This document shows positions 47,698 through 57,992 of a stretch of DNA of 64,000 nt, piece by piece. Source of the DNA: Candidatus Melainabacteria bacterium (GTDB lineage Bacteria; Cyanobacteriota; Vampirovibrionia; LMEP-6097); contig DUDT01000014.1 in NCBI GenBank assembly GCA_005110385.1, positions 124,001-188,000 on the forward strand. The letters are read 5' to 3'. A program made the translations under genes and the position numbers. Position 1 is the stretch's first letter, and every line of letters starts with the position of its first letter. The notes below the pieces were generated by a model. The model saw only the letters and a program-made list of their open reading frames with translations. It was not told the DNA's origin and did not search any database.

Positions 47698-48555
47698 ATG
47701 GCTATAGATAAATTTATAGAAACGATTAAAGCCTTGCGAGATCCAGTTACTGGCTGCCCTTGGAATCGTGAACAAACTCATGCTTCATTGAAAAGATATC
47801 TCCTAGAAGAACTCTACGAGTGCCTAGAGGCAATAGATTTAGTAGAGAACAGCTCAGATAAAGCCTTAGCAAATAATAACTCCAACTTAATGCTCAAGGA
47901 AGAGCTTGGTGACGTACTTTTACAAGTCGCCTTACATTCTCAAATCGCAGAAGAGCGTGGTGCCTTCACTTTTAATGACGTAGTGGAATACGTAAATGAA
48001 AAAATGATCAGGAGACATCCTCATGTCTTTAAAGACGCTAAAGCTGCAAATGCAAGTGAAGTAGATACACACTGGGAAAAAATCAAAAAAGCCGAAAAGA
48101 GTCACAGAAAATCTATTTTTGAAGGTATTCCTAAAGAGCTGCCAGCTTTAGCTAGAGCGTGGTTAATTTCCAAGAAAGCTGTCAGAGAAAGCTTTGAATG
48201 GGATGAAGAATCTAAACTTTGGGAACAGCTACAGAGTGAAATTACTGAATTACAGGAGATAGTCTTAAATAAAGAGTCTTTAAATGATACTGAAAGAGCT
48301 GATGCTGAATTAGAGCTTGGTGACATATTATTCACTGCAGTAAATGTAGCTAGATGGTTTAAAATTGATCCAGAAGATGCTTTGAGAAAAACTAATAATA
48401 AGTTCACTGAAAGATTTGATCTTATGTTGGAAATAGTAAAAGCTCGCGGTGCAGATAGTTTGAAGGGTTTTAGCCCAGAAGAATTAGAAGCCTTCTGGAA
48501 AGAAGCTAAACATAAACAAAATGAGCTATGGAAGCAGAAGACACTTTCTACTTAG
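47698..48555 (+). CDS. mazG: nucleoside triphosphate pyrophosphohydrolase MazG
   Basis: 285 residues with two MazG domains. The first has CPWNREQTHASLKRYLLEE (about 20-38) and the acidic LKEELGDVLLQV; the second has ELELGDILFTAVNVARW (about 203-219). It hydrolyses non-canonical or excess NTPs to NMP. The last 28 bases overlap ribD. Confidence 0.94.
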   Translation: MAIDKFIETIKALRDPVTGCPWNREQTHASLKRYLLEELYECLEAIDLVENSSDKALANNNSNLMLKEELGDVLLQVALHSQIAEERGAFTFNDVVEYVNEKMIRRHPHVFKDAKAANASEVDTHWEKIKKAEKSHRKSIFEGIPKELPALARAWLISKKAVRESFEWDEESKLWEQLQSEITELQEIVLNKESLNDTERADAELELGDILFTAVNVARWFKIDPEDALRKTNNKFTERFDLMLEIVKARGADSLKGFSPEELEAFWKEAKHKQNELWKQKTLST

Positions 48556-50090
48556 CTATCGCAGCTAAACTCGCTAAACTTGGTGAAGCTAAAGCCTTTC
48601 CTAATCCTATAGTCGGTGCAGTTATAGTTTGTAACGATACTATAATCGGGGAGGGCTTTCATCAAAAGTACGGCGAAGCTCATGCTGAGCCTAATGCCAT
48701 CTCCAATCTAAAAAGAAATATTCTTATATTTCTTAAAGCAGAGATGAAAACAGAAAAGTATTTTGAAGTCAATCCTGAATTTAGCTATCTTGGCAAGGCT
48801 GAGGAATTAAATATTCTTTTCAGAAAAACTCTAGAAAACTGTCCAGTAGACGAAAGCAAAAATATTGAAGATATTATAGATGAACTGGTTTTAAATATTT
48901 GCCGTAAAGCCACTATTTATGTAAGCCTTGAACCTTGTAATCATTATGGCAAGACAGCTCCCTGCACAGAATTAATTCACCGCCTAGCTTTCAAGAGATT
49001 AGTTTATGCCTGCCCTGACCCAAACCCTTTACTAACAGCACACAACAAGTGTTCGATTCCATTAAATTCCTCTGAAATCAAAGCCCCTGCGGTTAAGCGT
49101 TTTTACTTAGATGATCTCAAGAAATCAGGCATGGATGTCTTGTGTTTAGAAGATTACGCTGATTATATTAAATTTGATAATCGTATTTTCTTTGAATTTA
49201 TAGATAGAAAAAATAAAACTGACTCTGAAAAAATATCGAAAAATTACTGGCTAGCGCTGAAAGTTGCTTCATATCCTGATGGCAGTATGGAAACAACCGA
49301 GGTGGCAGATTGCAAGCAATCCCATGAGGGGCGTGTAGCCGAACGAACAAGTTCTTGGATAACCAATTCTAATTCCAGAAAAGACGTACAGAGACTTCGT
49401 GCTACACATGAAATTTTAATCACTGGGATTAATACTATAAAAAATGATAATCCTCTATTAAATGTGCGTCTTTCAGCTTCAGAGCTTAATTTGAGTGATA
49501 TCTGTGATAGAGAAATTGTAATCCTTAAATCGAGTCAAGATTTTAATGCTATAGAGAGGCAGAGCTTGAAGATTTTTGATTCTACTTATCAGCAAAAAGT
49601 CACAGAATACATTATCAGACCTTTAAGTAAAAATATTGATGGGGTAAATACTGGTTCAAGACTAGATGAATCTCTTCAATCAGCGAATGTCTTCCATAAC
49701 CTTAGCTCTCTACTAAATCACTTAAGTTCTGAAAAAAAACTAAGAATAATGATAGAAGCTGGTCCTAATTTAATGAAAAGCTTTTTAAGAGAGGGGTTAG
49801 TCGATGAAATTATTCACTATGAACCATTAGAGATTCAAGCTGAATCTTTCAATGCTGCGTTAAATGAAAATGATTCACTAGATTCAGCTTTAAGTCGATC
49901 TCTAAATAATATTCTGGAGAGATACCAAAATTTACTCAAAGAGTCTCCTCTCAATACCGATTTATGTTTTCCTCGTTCTAATGAAATTTCAAAGAAGTCT
50001 CAAAAATGCTATCTAAGCCAGTATGAAATTATTGAAGCAACTAATATTAATGAAAGAACAGATATTAAAGTACATATCAGGCTAATTTAA
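48528..50090 (+). CDS. ribD: riboflavin biosynthesis deaminase/reductase RibD with insertions
   Basis: 520 residues, against about 360-370 for most RibD. The deaminase domain (1-190) has PNPIVGAVIV, the zinc His in HAEPNAIS, and SLEPCNHYGKTAPC, with an extra about 50 residues between them. The reductase domain contains TSSWITNSNSRKDVQRLRA and NPLLNVRL. Directly before WIT, the peptide EGRVAERTSS comes from a left-half palindromic element (49326-49354). It converts the ring-opened pyrimidine in riboflavin synthesis. It starts inside mazG. Confidence 0.9.
   Translation: MEAEDTFYLAIAAKLAKLGEAKAFPNPIVGAVIVCNDTIIGEGFHQKYGEAHAEPNAISNLKRNILIFLKAEMKTEKYFEVNPEFSYLGKAEELNILFRKTLENCPVDESKNIEDIIDELVLNICRKATIYVSLEPCNHYGKTAPCTELIHRLAFKRLVYACPDPNPLLTAHNKCSIPLNSSEIKAPAVKRFYLDDLKKSGMDVLCLEDYADYIKFDNRIFFEFIDRKNKTDSEKISKNYWLALKVASYPDGSMETTEVADCKQSHEGRVAERTSSWITNSNSRKDVQRLRATHEILITGINTIKNDNPLLNVRLSASELNLSDICDREIVILKSSQDFNAIERQSLKIFDSTYQQKVTEYIIRPLSKNIDGVNTGSRLDESLQSANVFHNLSSLLNHLSSEKKLRIMIEAGPNLMKSFLREGLVDEIIHYEPLEIQAESFNAALNENDSLDSALSRSLNNILERYQNLLKESPLNTDLCFPRSNEISKKSQKCYLSQYEIIEATNINERTDIKVHIRLI
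49326..49354 (+). repeat. left-half palindromic element inside ribD
   Basis: 29 bp with 26 identities to the left end of the trmD element (GAGGGGCGTGT start, CGAACAAGTTC end), same orientation and frame, encoding EGRVAERTSS. Confidence 0.7.
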
Positions 50091-51463
50091 TCAAGAAGTG
50101 ATTTAGTCTGATATCTGTGACTCTGTATATAAGCTAGAAGCTGGTTTCTCACATCAACAGCAACACCAACCAAGATAATCAAACTAGTAGAACCTAAACC
50201 ACCAAGTGTATTCACTTGAAACCACTGCTCAGCGTGAGTAGGAAGCACAGCTATAAGACCAATAGCTAAAGCACCTATTAAAACTATCCTCGAAATAATC
50301 TTCTCAAGATATTCAGAAGTTGGTCTTCCAGGCTTAACTCCTTCAAGAGTGCTGCCTGATTTCTTTAAATTCTCTGCGATCTCTCTTGGATTCAAGACTA
50401 TAGAAGAATAGAAAAAAGTAAAAGCTATTATCATGAGTAAATAAGCTATAGAATGCTCTACTTTAGAATACTGGAAAATAAACTCTATTCTTTCAGCGAG
50501 CCAATTACCGAAAGTAGCAAGAAAAGTGCCAGAAAGAGCAGTCACACCAGGAAACTTAGCAAAGGTTTCTCTTATTAACATAGAGATAGATTGATTCTGA
50601 ATACCAGCAAATGTAAGAATCTGAACAGGCATAAACAAAAGAGCACTTGCAAAAATAATAGGTAAGACACCAGCTGGATTGATTTTAAGAGGAAGAGTAT
50701 GATCTTTATTCATCATATTATTTCTCTTCGCACCATATATCATAAGATTCCTAGAACCTTCCTGAATATATATGATCAAAACGGTTAAAGCTAAAAATAA
50801 AAGCACAAGAGATATGACTCCCCACTGAGGACTAGAACCGACTCTCACAGCAGTGGCGGTATCTTTAATCATAATCGGCATCTTAGAAGCGATACCTACG
50901 AAAATAAGTAAGCTCGCACCATTACCGACACCTTTTTCAGTAATAACTTCACCTAACCACATAATGAATAGAGAGGTTATAGTCAGAACCACTACAGTCC
51001 TAACGTAAAACACAGAATCCGCTTTAACAGCTAACTGAGCAACATCCAAGAATCTTGCTAAAGCAAAGCTTTGAAATAAAGCAAGTAAAATAGTAAAAAA
51101 TCTAGTTATGCGTTGAAATTTCTTTCTGCCGTCATCACCTTGATTTCGTTGCATCTCTTTTAGATTAGGAATGATTTCCACCAAAAGCTGCATGATAATA
51201 CTAGCGGTAATATAAGGTCCGATACCTAAAGCAAAAATCGATAAAGCACTTAAAGCTCCACCAGCGAACATATCGACTAAGCCAAGTAAACCCGAAGAGA
51301 GCACGGTGCTTGATTTTAGAGCATTTTGGTCAACACCATAAAGTGGTATATGAACCCCAAACCTGTATACCGCAAGGAGAAGAGCAGTATACAAAATCTT
51401 CTGTATTAAACCAGAAGATTTGCTTATTTCTTGAAAGCTAAGAGTACTGTTCTCAGACTTCAA
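50087..51463 (-). CDS. secY: protein translocase subunit SecY
   Basis: 458 residues with ten membrane helices. Typical pieces are the first helix after SGLIQKILYTALLLAVYRFG, the LGIGPYITASIIMQLL plug region (about 80-95), and the C-terminal loop NPREIAENLKKSG. It forms the Sec channel. It overlaps rplO by 11 bases and ends the cluster; adk, map, infA and rpoA do not follow. Confidence 0.96.
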   Translation of the reverse strand: MKSENSTLSFQEISKSSGLIQKILYTALLLAVYRFGVHIPLYGVDQNALKSSTVLSSGLLGLVDMFAGGALSALSIFALGIGPYITASIIMQLLVEIIPNLKEMQRNQGDDGRKKFQRITRFFTILLALFQSFALARFLDVAQLAVKADSVFYVRTVVVLTITSLFIMWLGEVITEKGVGNGASLLIFVGIASKMPIMIKDTATAVRVGSSPQWGVISLVLLFLALTVLIIYIQEGSRNLMIYGAKRNNMMNKDHTLPLKINPAGVLPIIFASALLFMPVQILTFAGIQNQSISMLIRETFAKFPGVTALSGTFLATFGNWLAERIEFIFQYSKVEHSIAYLLMIIAFTFFYSSIVLNPREIAENLKKSGSTLEGVKPGRPTSEYLEKIISRIVLIGALAIGLIAVLPTHAEQWFQVNTLGGLGSTSLIILVGVAVDVRNQLLAYIQSHRYQTKSLLD

Positions 51464-51908
51464 TTACCTTTCCACCCGCTTTCTCAATTGCTTCCTTTGC
51501 AGAAGCACTAAACAAATTAGCTTTCACCGTAACTGCCTTAGACAGTTTACCTGAAGCAAGAATTTTCAAACCATAAGGCTGAGCTTTCTTTATAACATCA
51601 TTCTGCTCAAGAATCACTAAATTAATTTCAGAAAGACCCTTCTCAGCAAGCTCTTGAATCACATCTAAATTAACAATAGAATACTCTTTTCTATTAACTC
51701 TCGTGTTAACCTGTCTTTTAGGTAATCTTCTATATAGAGGAGTTTGTCCACCTTCTTTAAAAGTCTTAGCCCAACCAGATCTACATTTCTGCCCTCTGTG
51801 ACCACGTCCACAAGTCTTACCAGCACCAGTAGCTATACCGCGACCCTTTCTGTCTTTAGATTTTATAGCACCCTCTGCGCTTTCAAGATTTTTCATGTTA
51901 TCTGCCAT
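51453..51908 (-). CDS. rplO: 50S ribosomal protein L15
   Basis: 151 residues. N-terminal GRGIATGAGKTCGRGHRGQKCRSG and PLYRRLPKR are L15 signatures. Located between rpmD and secY, as in the standard spc order. Confidence 0.95.
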   Translation of the reverse strand: MADNMKNLESAEGAIKSKDRKGRGIATGAGKTCGRGHRGQKCRSGWAKTFKEGGQTPLYRRLPKRQVNTRVNRKEYSIVNLDVIQELAEKGLSEINLVILEQNDVIKKAQPYGLKILASGKLSKAVTVKANLFSASAKEAIEKAGGKVIEV

Positions 51909-51927
51909 GGTTCTAACTCCTATATAA

Positions 51928-52125
51928 TTATTCTGCGTCCTGTACTTGGACCAAGTGACTAACTTTCTTTATCATTCCTAAAATAGTAGGAGAATCAAAA
52001 TGTTCTACAACTGCATTAGTTCTTCTCAAACCTAAGGCTTCAAGAACTTTAGCTTGTTTACCACTCGCAGCAGAGATACCTCTAACTAACTTTATAGATA
52101 TTTTTTTTCTTTTCGTTTCTACCAT
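51928..52125 (-). CDS. rpmD: 50S ribosomal protein L30
   Basis: 65 residues; IKLVRGISAASGKQAKVLEALGL, then MIKKVSHLV, fits L30. L30 is absent from most cyanobacteria, so its presence is worth noting for phylogeny. Confidence 0.9.
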   Translation of the reverse strand: MVETKRKKISIKLVRGISAASGKQAKVLEALGLRRTNAVVEHFDSPTILGMIKKVSHLVQVQDAE

Positions 52126-52139
52126 TTTTATTACCTCGA

Positions 52140-52862
52140 TTAAGCAAACAACATTTGCTTAACTGTTAAGTTTCTCATTTTAGCGACTTCTCTAAAGCTT
52201 CTTATTGATTGGATAGCATTAATCGTAGCTCTAGCAACGTTTAATGGAGATTTAGAACCCATAGACTTAGAGAGAATATCTCCTAAACCAGATAATTCTA
52301 AAACTATCCTTGCTGTACCACCAGCGATGATACCAGTACCATCAGAAGCAGGTTTCAACATAACTTCAGAACCACCAGCAAAACCATGAACTCTATGAGA
52401 GATAGTACTGCCTACCATAGGAACATCCACTAAGTTTTTACGAGCATCCACTAAAGCTTTTTTAATAGCATTCAATACTTCCGAAGCTTTACCAACACCA
52501 ACGCCAACTTTACCTTTTTCATTACCAATAATGACAACTACTCTAAAAGACAGTTTCTTACCACCTTTAACAACTTTCGTTACTCTTCTAACTTGAACTA
52601 CTTTTTCTGTATATTCAGATTCAGTAACTTCAGTACGTTTCTGTCTGCGAGGTCCACCAGAACCTTCTCTTCTTTTACCATTATTACTAGCACCGCTATT
52701 ATTATTTCCAGCGAATTTTTTAAATTTAGGTTTAGCTCCAGCATCAATATCAGCCACAACTGCCACTTCAGAAGCAAGCTGTTCAGCTTTGCTATCATCA
52801 ACATCCACCACAACTTCTACTTCACTATTCTCAACTGGATCTATATTTTTTTCTTCTGACAT
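52140..52862 (-). CDS. rpsE: 30S ribosomal protein S5 with long N-terminal extension
   Basis: 240 residues against about 165-175 usually. The S5 core starts near residue 84 (EKVVQVRRVTKVVKGG) and includes GNEKGKVGVGVGKASEV. The first 80 residues are an acidic stretch followed by a basic Asn/Gly/Arg-rich stretch, absent from most S5. Confidence 0.95.
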   Translation of the reverse strand: MSEEKNIDPVENSEVEVVVDVDDSKAEQLASEVAVVADIDAGAKPKFKKFAGNNNSGASNNGKRREGSGGPRRQKRTEVTESEYTEKVVQVRRVTKVVKGGKKLSFRVVVIIGNEKGKVGVGVGKASEVLNAIKKALVDARKNLVDVPMVGSTISHRVHGFAGGSEVMLKPASDGTGIIAGGTARIVLELSGLGDILSKSMGSKSPLNVARATINAIQSIRSFREVAKMRNLTVKQMLFA

Positions 52863-52880
52863 TCTATAAAACTCCTACGA

Positions 52881-53270
52881 TTAAAACTCTAAACCTGCTT
52901 CTCTAGCAGCATCAGCAAGAGCTTTAATACGACCATGATAAAGATTACCACCCTTATCAAAAACAACCTTAGTTACACCTTGTGCTTTCGCCAATTCAGC
53001 AATTTTTTTGCCAACAAGCTCAGCAGCTGGAATATCCGAACCAGTACCTAGCTCGCCTTTAAGAATAGGTGAATAAGTCGCGATCCCACAAATAGTCTTA
53101 GAACCAATCGGCTCTGAGCTAGAGGGATCAACATCAATTATAACCTGTGCAGATATATGTTTATTAGATCTGAAAACACTCAATCTTGGTCTAAGTTCAG
53201 TACCAACGATTTTCTTTCTCGCTCTAAAATGTCTTTTCTTTCTTTGTATATTTCTTGAAACTACAGCCAT
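52881..53270 (-). CDS. rplR: 50S ribosomal protein L18
   Basis: 129 residues; [18 protein letters not shown] and the final [20 protein letters not shown] identify L18, which binds 5S rRNA. Confidence 0.95.
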   Translation of the reverse strand: MAVVSRNIQRKKRHFRARKKIVGTELRPRLSVFRSNKHISAQVIIDVDPSSSEPIGSKTICGIATYSPILKGELGTGSDIPAAELVGKKIAELAKAQGVTKVVFDKGGNLYHGRIKALADAAREAGLEF

Positions 53271-53283
53271 AAAATCACCTCAA

Positions 53284-53838
53284 TTATTTACCACCAGACT
53301 TACCAGCTTTCTTACGAACAAGTTCGCCCTTGTATCTAACGCCTTTACCTTTATAAACCTCTACTGGTCTTAACGATCTGATTACCGCAGCTACCTGCCC
53401 TACTAATTCTTTATCAGAACCTTCAACAATAATCTCAAGACCATTACCTTCAACTTTAAAGCTGATACCTTGTGGTGGTTCAAAAACCTCTGGGTGAGAT
53501 TTACCTAATTGAAAATTAAGATTAGCACCTTGTTGTAAAACTTTATAACCAATACCTTGAATTTCTAAACGCTTGGTAAATCCAATAGTAACTCCAACAA
53601 CCATATTATTGATAAGGGTTCTATACAATCCAAATAATGCAGCAGCCTGCTTAGTTTGCTTGGCAACAGAAAGTTTAACTGTTTTATCTTCAACAAGTAC
53701 CTTAATGTCAGATCTTAAAGTTCTTTTAAGCTCGCCCTTAGGACCAACGACCTTTACAAATGTTCCAAGATCATTCTCCTGAACCGTTAACTGAACATTC
53801 TCTGGGATTATAATTTCTTTCTTTCCAATTCTTGACAT
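53284..53838 (-). CDS. rplF: 50S ribosomal protein L6
   Basis: 184 residues. MSRIGKKEIIIPENV at the start and the C-terminal VYKGKGVRYKGE motif are diagnostic. Standard position between rpsH and rplR. Confidence 0.96.
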   Translation of the reverse strand: MSRIGKKEIIIPENVQLTVQENDLGTFVKVVGPKGELKRTLRSDIKVLVEDKTVKLSVAKQTKQAAALFGLYRTLINNMVVGVTIGFTKRLEIQGIGYKVLQQGANLNFQLGKSHPEVFEPPQGISFKVEGNGLEIIVEGSDKELVGQVAAVIRSLRPVEVYKGKGVRYKGELVRKKAGKSGGK

Positions 53839-53853
53839 GTTTCTATCTCTCTA

Positions 53854-54294
53854 TTACCAAACTAGGCAAAGCATTTCGCCGCCTACTTTCTCCGCTCTTG
53901 CCTTTCTATCAGTAACTAAACCAATATTAGTACTTAAAACACAGATCCCAAGACCATTTAATACTCTCGGAACATACTTAGACTTAACATACTTTCTGAG
54001 ACCTGGTTTAGATACTCTCTTGATACCTTTAATAACTGATTGACCTTGATAATACTTAAGTTCAATAACAATAGACTTCATAGCTGGATTATCATTGTTA
54101 ATAATCTCGTATGATTTAATGAAACCCTCTTTCTGAAGCAATTCAATAAGCTCAGCTTTTAGTCTGCTGTATGGCACCAAGACCGCTGTCTTATTGACAG
54201 TGATGGCATTACGAATTCTAGTCAAGCAATCCGCTAACGGATCACTCGTCACTCTATTATTCTTATTAGTTTTAATTTCTGTTTTTAATGACAT
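53854..54294 (-). CDS. rpsH: 30S ribosomal protein S8
   Basis: 146 residues with about a 15-residue N-terminal extension before DPLADCLTRIRNA; ends STNIGLVTDRKARAEKVGGE. It binds central 16S rRNA. Confidence 0.95.
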   Translation of the reverse strand: MSLKTEIKTNKNNRVTSDPLADCLTRIRNAITVNKTAVLVPYSRLKAELIELLQKEGFIKSYEIINNDNPAMKSIVIELKYYQGQSVIKGIKRVSKPGLRKYVKSKYVPRVLNGLGICVLSTNIGLVTDRKARAEKVGGEMLCLVW

Positions 54295-54312
54295 ATTATT
54301 CTAAATTCCTAA

Positions 54313-54618
54313 CTACCAACTAGCCTTTGTTAAACCAGGGATCAAACCTTGGTGGGCCATCTCTCTGAGAGAGTTACGACATATTCCAAGATCCCGGTGA
54401 TAACCACGCGGACGGCCAGTAAGCCAGCATCTATTTCTGTGTCTTATCTTAGCTGAATTCAAAGGTAAATTCTCTAATTTTTCTTGAAGAACCATTCTTT
54501 CCTCTAAATCTAAACTTGGGTTAGACATCTTATCCTTAAGTTCAGCACGCTTCTTAGCGTACTTCTCAATAAGTGATTTTTTCTTTTTAGTTTTTTGAAT
54601 ACAAGACTTTTTTGCCAT
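54313..54618 (-). CDS. rpsN: 30S ribosomal protein S14 (zinc-free type)
   Basis: 101 residues, the long form lacking the two CxxC pairs. RCWLTGRPRGYHRDLGICR and the final PGLTKASW are typical. Confidence 0.95.
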   Translation of the reverse strand: MAKKSCIQKTKKKKSLIEKYAKKRAELKDKMSNPSLDLEERMVLQEKLENLPLNSAKIRHRNRCWLTGRPRGYHRDLGICRNSLREMAHQGLIPGLTKASW

Positions 54619-54622
54619 GATA

Positions 54623-55183
54623 TTACTGTTTTGCTCCTGCTTGCTTTTTAAAAGGCATTCCTAATTTAGTTAAAAGTTCTAATGCATCAGCATCATTCTT
54701 TGCCGTAGTACAGATAATGATATCCATACCTCTGATAGCATCAACTTGATCATATTTAATCTCTGGAAATATAATCTGCTCCTTAATTCCCAAAGAATAA
54801 TTACCTCTACCATCAAACGCCTTTCTAGAAACACCCTGAAAATCTCTAATTCTTGGCATAGCGACGTTAACCAATTTACTCAAGAAATTATACATTTTCT
54901 CTTGTCTAAGAGTAACTTTAAGTCCAACTGGCACATCTTCCCTAAGCTTAAAACCTGCGATAGATTTTTTTGCGCGAGTAATAATTGGCTTTTGACCAGA
55001 GATATTAGTTAAATCTTCAATCGCTTTCTCAAGCGTCTTCGAATTAGAACCAGATTCACCCAAACCAAAATTGATAACAATCTTGATAAGTTTAGGTATC
55101 TCATGTACATTTGCACAGCCAATCGACTTTTGAAGGTCCTGCTTTAGCTCTGTATTATATTTTTCTTTTAAACTGCTAGTCAT
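54623..55183 (-). CDS. rplE: 50S ribosomal protein L5
   Basis: 186 residues. [30 protein letters not shown] and the [17 protein letters not shown] stretch identify L5, the 5S rRNA binder. It starts at TAATG on the rplX stop. Confidence 0.96.
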   Translation of the reverse strand: MTSSLKEKYNTELKQDLQKSIGCANVHEIPKLIKIVINFGLGESGSNSKTLEKAIEDLTNISGQKPIITRAKKSIAGFKLREDVPVGLKVTLRQEKMYNFLSKLVNVAMPRIRDFQGVSRKAFDGRGNYSLGIKEQIIFPEIKYDQVDAIRGMDIIICTTAKNDADALELLTKLGMPFKKQAGAKQ

Positions 55184-55620
55184 TAGTCTAAATTATCTCC
55201 GCTTACTTTTGAAACTCTTACCTTAACACCATCTGCTTGGATTTTCTTTGCAATTCTTGTAGCTTTCTTTGCTTTTTCATCCCACACCATAACCTTAGAT
55301 GCAAATATAGGAGTTTCTAATTTGATAATCTCACCTTCGCTACCAGGACCTGCCGCTTTTTTATGCTTGATCTTGATATTAACTCCCTCTACGAGGATTT
55401 TTCCATCTTGAAATACCTCAAGAACTTTCGTGATCTTACCTTTATCAGAACCACTAATCACCACAACCTCATCACCAGTCTTAACATGGGATTTAACTCT
55501 TGGATTAGAAGCACCAACTTTATTTAATGCTCTTGAAAGAACAAGCTTAGAACCCTTTTTAACAAAAGGTTTTATCGCTGCTTTAGTATATCTTTTTAAT
55601 TTTTTTGGTGAATTACTCAT
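55183..55620 (-). CDS. rplX: 50S ribosomal protein L24 with N-terminal extension
   Basis: 145 residues; the KOW region [17 protein letters not shown] starts near residue 46. About 40 extra basic residues precede it. The standard L24 is about 105. One-base overlaps with rplN and rplE. Confidence 0.93.
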   Translation of the reverse strand: MSNSPKKLKRYTKAAIKPFVKKGSKLVLSRALNKVGASNPRVKSHVKTGDEVVVISGSDKGKITKVLEVFQDGKILVEGVNIKIKHKKAAGPGSEGEIIKLETPIFASKVMVWDEKAKKATRIAKKIQADGVKVRVSKVSGDNLD

Positions 55621-55985
55621 TAAACTACCTCCGGCGCAAGGGATACAATCTTCATAAATCCATGCTCTCTAAGCTCTCTTGCTATAGGACCAAAAACACG
55701 AGAACCTATTGGATTATTTTGTTTATCAATCAGAACACAAGCGTTATCATCAAACTGAATCCAACTACCATCCGGTCTTCTCTTACGTTTTCTCATACGA
55801 GCAACAACGCCACGCACAATAGCAGACTTCTTAACAGCCATATTAGGAGTAGCATCTTTAACAGTAGCAACGAAAATATCGCCTAATTCAGCTACCATGC
55901 CATTAGACTTAAGAACTCTTATGATCCTTACTCTTTTAGCACCGGTATTGTCTGCAACTATTAATTCACTTTCTTGTTGTAACAT
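55620..55985 (-). CDS. rplN: 50S ribosomal protein L14
   Basis: 121 residues. [18 protein letters not shown] and [26 protein letters not shown] are diagnostic (seen in parts). Confidence 0.97.
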   Translation of the reverse strand: MLQQESELIVADNTGAKRVRIIRVLKSNGMVAELGDIFVATVKDATPNMAVKKSAIVRGVVARMRKRKRRPDGSWIQFDDNACVLIDKQNNPIGSRVFGPIARELREHGFMKIVSLAPEVV

Positions 55986-55997
55986 CTTTCTATATCC

Positions 55998-56243
55998 TTA
56001 AATTGCCTTCTGAAGAACATTTAATAGAGTCCATTTCTTAGTTCTAGAAATAGGACGCGATTCTTCGATAGTAACTTTATCACCCTCTGTAGCAATATTT
56101 TCTTCGTCATGAGCCACAAAAGTTTTAGAGGTATTGATAATTTTATGATATCTCTTGTGTTTCTTTCTGCTAGTAACAAGGACACTTATGGTCTTATCAC
56201 ATTTAGCACTCTTTACAACTCCGATTAAGGTTCTCTTAGGCAT
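55998..56243 (-). CDS. rpsQ: 30S ribosomal protein S17
   Basis: 81 residues; LIGVVKSAKCDKTISVLV and KVTIEESRPISRTKKW are S17 hallmarks. It overlaps rpmC by 8 bases. Confidence 0.95.
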   Translation of the reverse strand: MPKRTLIGVVKSAKCDKTISVLVTSRKKHKRYHKIINTSKTFVAHDEENIATEGDKVTIEESRPISRTKKWTLLNVLQKAI

Positions 56244-56442
56244 TAGCGTTCGCTTCCTTTTGCTTTAATATAGTTTTTATCCTAGCTATAGACTTCTTTA
56301 ACTCTCTTAAAGAAGAAATATTTTCAAGCTTTCTTGAATGAAGAGCCATCTTCACATCAAATAAATTAGTGTAAAGAGAATTAAGCTCTACGTTTAGCTC
56401 TTCGACTGTCATTTCAATTAGTTTCTTTGCTTTAAGAATCAT
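56236..56442 (-). CDS. rpmC: 50S ribosomal protein L29
   Basis: 68 residues; the two-helix hairpin pattern [16 protein letters not shown], then [19 protein letters not shown], is L29. Confidence 0.93.
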   Translation of the reverse strand: MILKAKKLIEMTVEELNVELNSLYTNLFDVKMALHSRKLENISSLRELKKSIARIKTILKQKEANANA

Positions 56443-56858
56443 GATTGTAAACCTTCCTTAACAATTACCTTGCATTTACAAGGGAACTTAGAAGCAGCAA
56501 GCTCCAAAGCTCTCTTCGCTAAAGCAATATCAACACCAGCAATCTCAAATAAGATCCTACCTGGCTTAATAACAGCTACCCAAAACTCTGGACTACCCTT
56601 ACCAGCACCCATCCTGGTTTCAGCTGGTCTCTGAGTAACAGGCTTATCTGGGAAAACTCTAATCCAAATACGTCCACCTCTCTTAATATGACGAGTAAGA
56701 GCACGCCTAGCAGCTTCTATCTGTCTAGAATTAATCCATTTTGGCTCAAGTGCCTGAAGAGCAACTTCACCAAAACTCACAGAAGCACCACGAGTTTCTT
56801 TACCGGTCATACGACCTCTTTGCTGTTTTCTATATTTAGTTCTCTTAGGTTGTAGCAT
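56439..56858 (-). CDS. rplP: 50S ribosomal protein L16
   Basis: 139 residues from the chosen ATG ([17 protein letters not shown]), the universal L16 start. A longer frame to 56921 would overlap rpsC more and adds no L16 sequence. [20 protein letters not shown] confirms the family. Confidence 0.96.
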   Translation of the reverse strand: MLQPKRTKYRKQQRGRMTGKETRGASVSFGEVALQALEPKWINSRQIEAARRALTRHIKRGGRIWIRVFPDKPVTQRPAETRMGAGKGSPEFWVAVIKPGRILFEIAGVDIALAKRALELAASKFPCKCKVIVKEGLQS

Positions 56859-57564
56859 TAGAATTAGCCCCTCCGATATTACCTCCAGCAGCAGCTTTAA
56901 TATTAAGCTTCGCTTTCTCACCCGGTCTTAAAATCCCTTTATTAACCCAAACTTTTATACCGATGTTTCCATAAGTAGTCAAAGACACCGAAAAACCATA
57001 ATCAATATTAGCCCTGAAAGTATGACAAGGAACGCTTCCCTCTTGAGCTCTTTCCGATCTAGCGATCTCGATACCGCCAAGTCTTCCAGAAACTTCAACC
57101 TTTATACCAACAGCACCAGCCCTCATAGCTCTTTGGATAGACTGCTTAACCGCTCTTCTAAATGCTATACGTCTCTCAAGCTGTTGACCAATACTTTCAG
57201 CGATTAACTGAGCATCAATATCAATCTTATTAACTTCAAAAAGATTAACTTGCAAAACTACATCTGGTCTGTTAATTAAAGACTGTAATTCCGATCTCAA
57301 AGCATCTAAACCTTCGTTAGCTTTACCAAAAACAAGACCAGGTCTTGCCGTAATGATGTTTACTTGAAGTTGCCCAGGCTTTCTTTGCAGAATTACTTTA
57401 CTGATACCTGCATTCTTAAGTTTTTTCTTAATATACTTACGAATAAGAGTATCTTCTTGTAGAACAGCTGCAAATTGCCCAGCTCTAAAATCAACGAAAG
57501 TAACTGAATCCGCAGTTTCAATTATTCCAAGCCTATTTGCACGTGGTGGTACTTTTTGTCCCAT
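56845..57564 (-). CDS. rpsC: 30S ribosomal protein S3
   Basis: 239 residues. [13 protein letters not shown] (family GQKxxPxGxRLGI), KH domain, and the C-terminal [16 protein letters not shown]. It overlaps rplP by 14 bases. Confidence 0.96.
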   Translation of the reverse strand: MGQKVPPRANRLGIIETADSVTFVDFRAGQFAAVLQEDTLIRKYIKKKLKNAGISKVILQRKPGQLQVNIITARPGLVFGKANEGLDALRSELQSLINRPDVVLQVNLFEVNKIDIDAQLIAESIGQQLERRIAFRRAVKQSIQRAMRAGAVGIKVEVSGRLGGIEIARSERAQEGSVPCHTFRANIDYGFSVSLTTYGNIGIKVWVNKGILRPGEKAKLNIKAAAGGNIGGANSNATT

Positions 57565-57992
57565 TATTTATTGGACTCCTCTTTCTTCCTATTTTTCTTA
57601 TTACGTGGAGAAACATCCCACACGTGAGCTGCATATTCAGCTGGTTTTAAATCGCTCAATACAACACTCATTTGAGAGCATCTCTTATAAATAGAGAAAG
57701 CTCTCCCCTTTGATCTTGCTCTAAATCTTTTTAAAATAGACTTATCATCTACCAAAAACTGAGAAACATACAAATCATCAGGATTCTCAACCCCATGATT
57801 AGCCTTAGCGTTCGCCATCGCACTCAATAAAAGCTTTTTCACTGGATCAGCAGCAGCATAAGACATGAAGTTAAGCGCTTCACGAGCCTCACCAGCTTTC
57901 ATTTTTCTAATAAGATTAACAGTTCTACGCAGCTTTCTCGCTGTCTGTCTGATAAATCCAAGCCTCGCTGTAATTATATTTTTTTCTGTCAT
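57564..57992 (-). CDS. rplV: 50S ribosomal protein L22
   Basis: 142 residues; LGFIRQTARKLRRTVNLIR and AMANAKANHG match L22, with a C-terminal basic extension. One-base overlaps with rpsS and rpsC. Confidence 0.94.
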   Translation of the reverse strand: MTEKNIITARLGFIRQTARKLRRTVNLIRKMKAGEAREALNFMSYAAADPVKKLLLSAMANAKANHGVENPDDLYVSQFLVDDKSILKRFRARSKGRAFSIYKRCSQMSVVLSDLKPAEYAAHVWDVSPRNKKNRKKEESNK

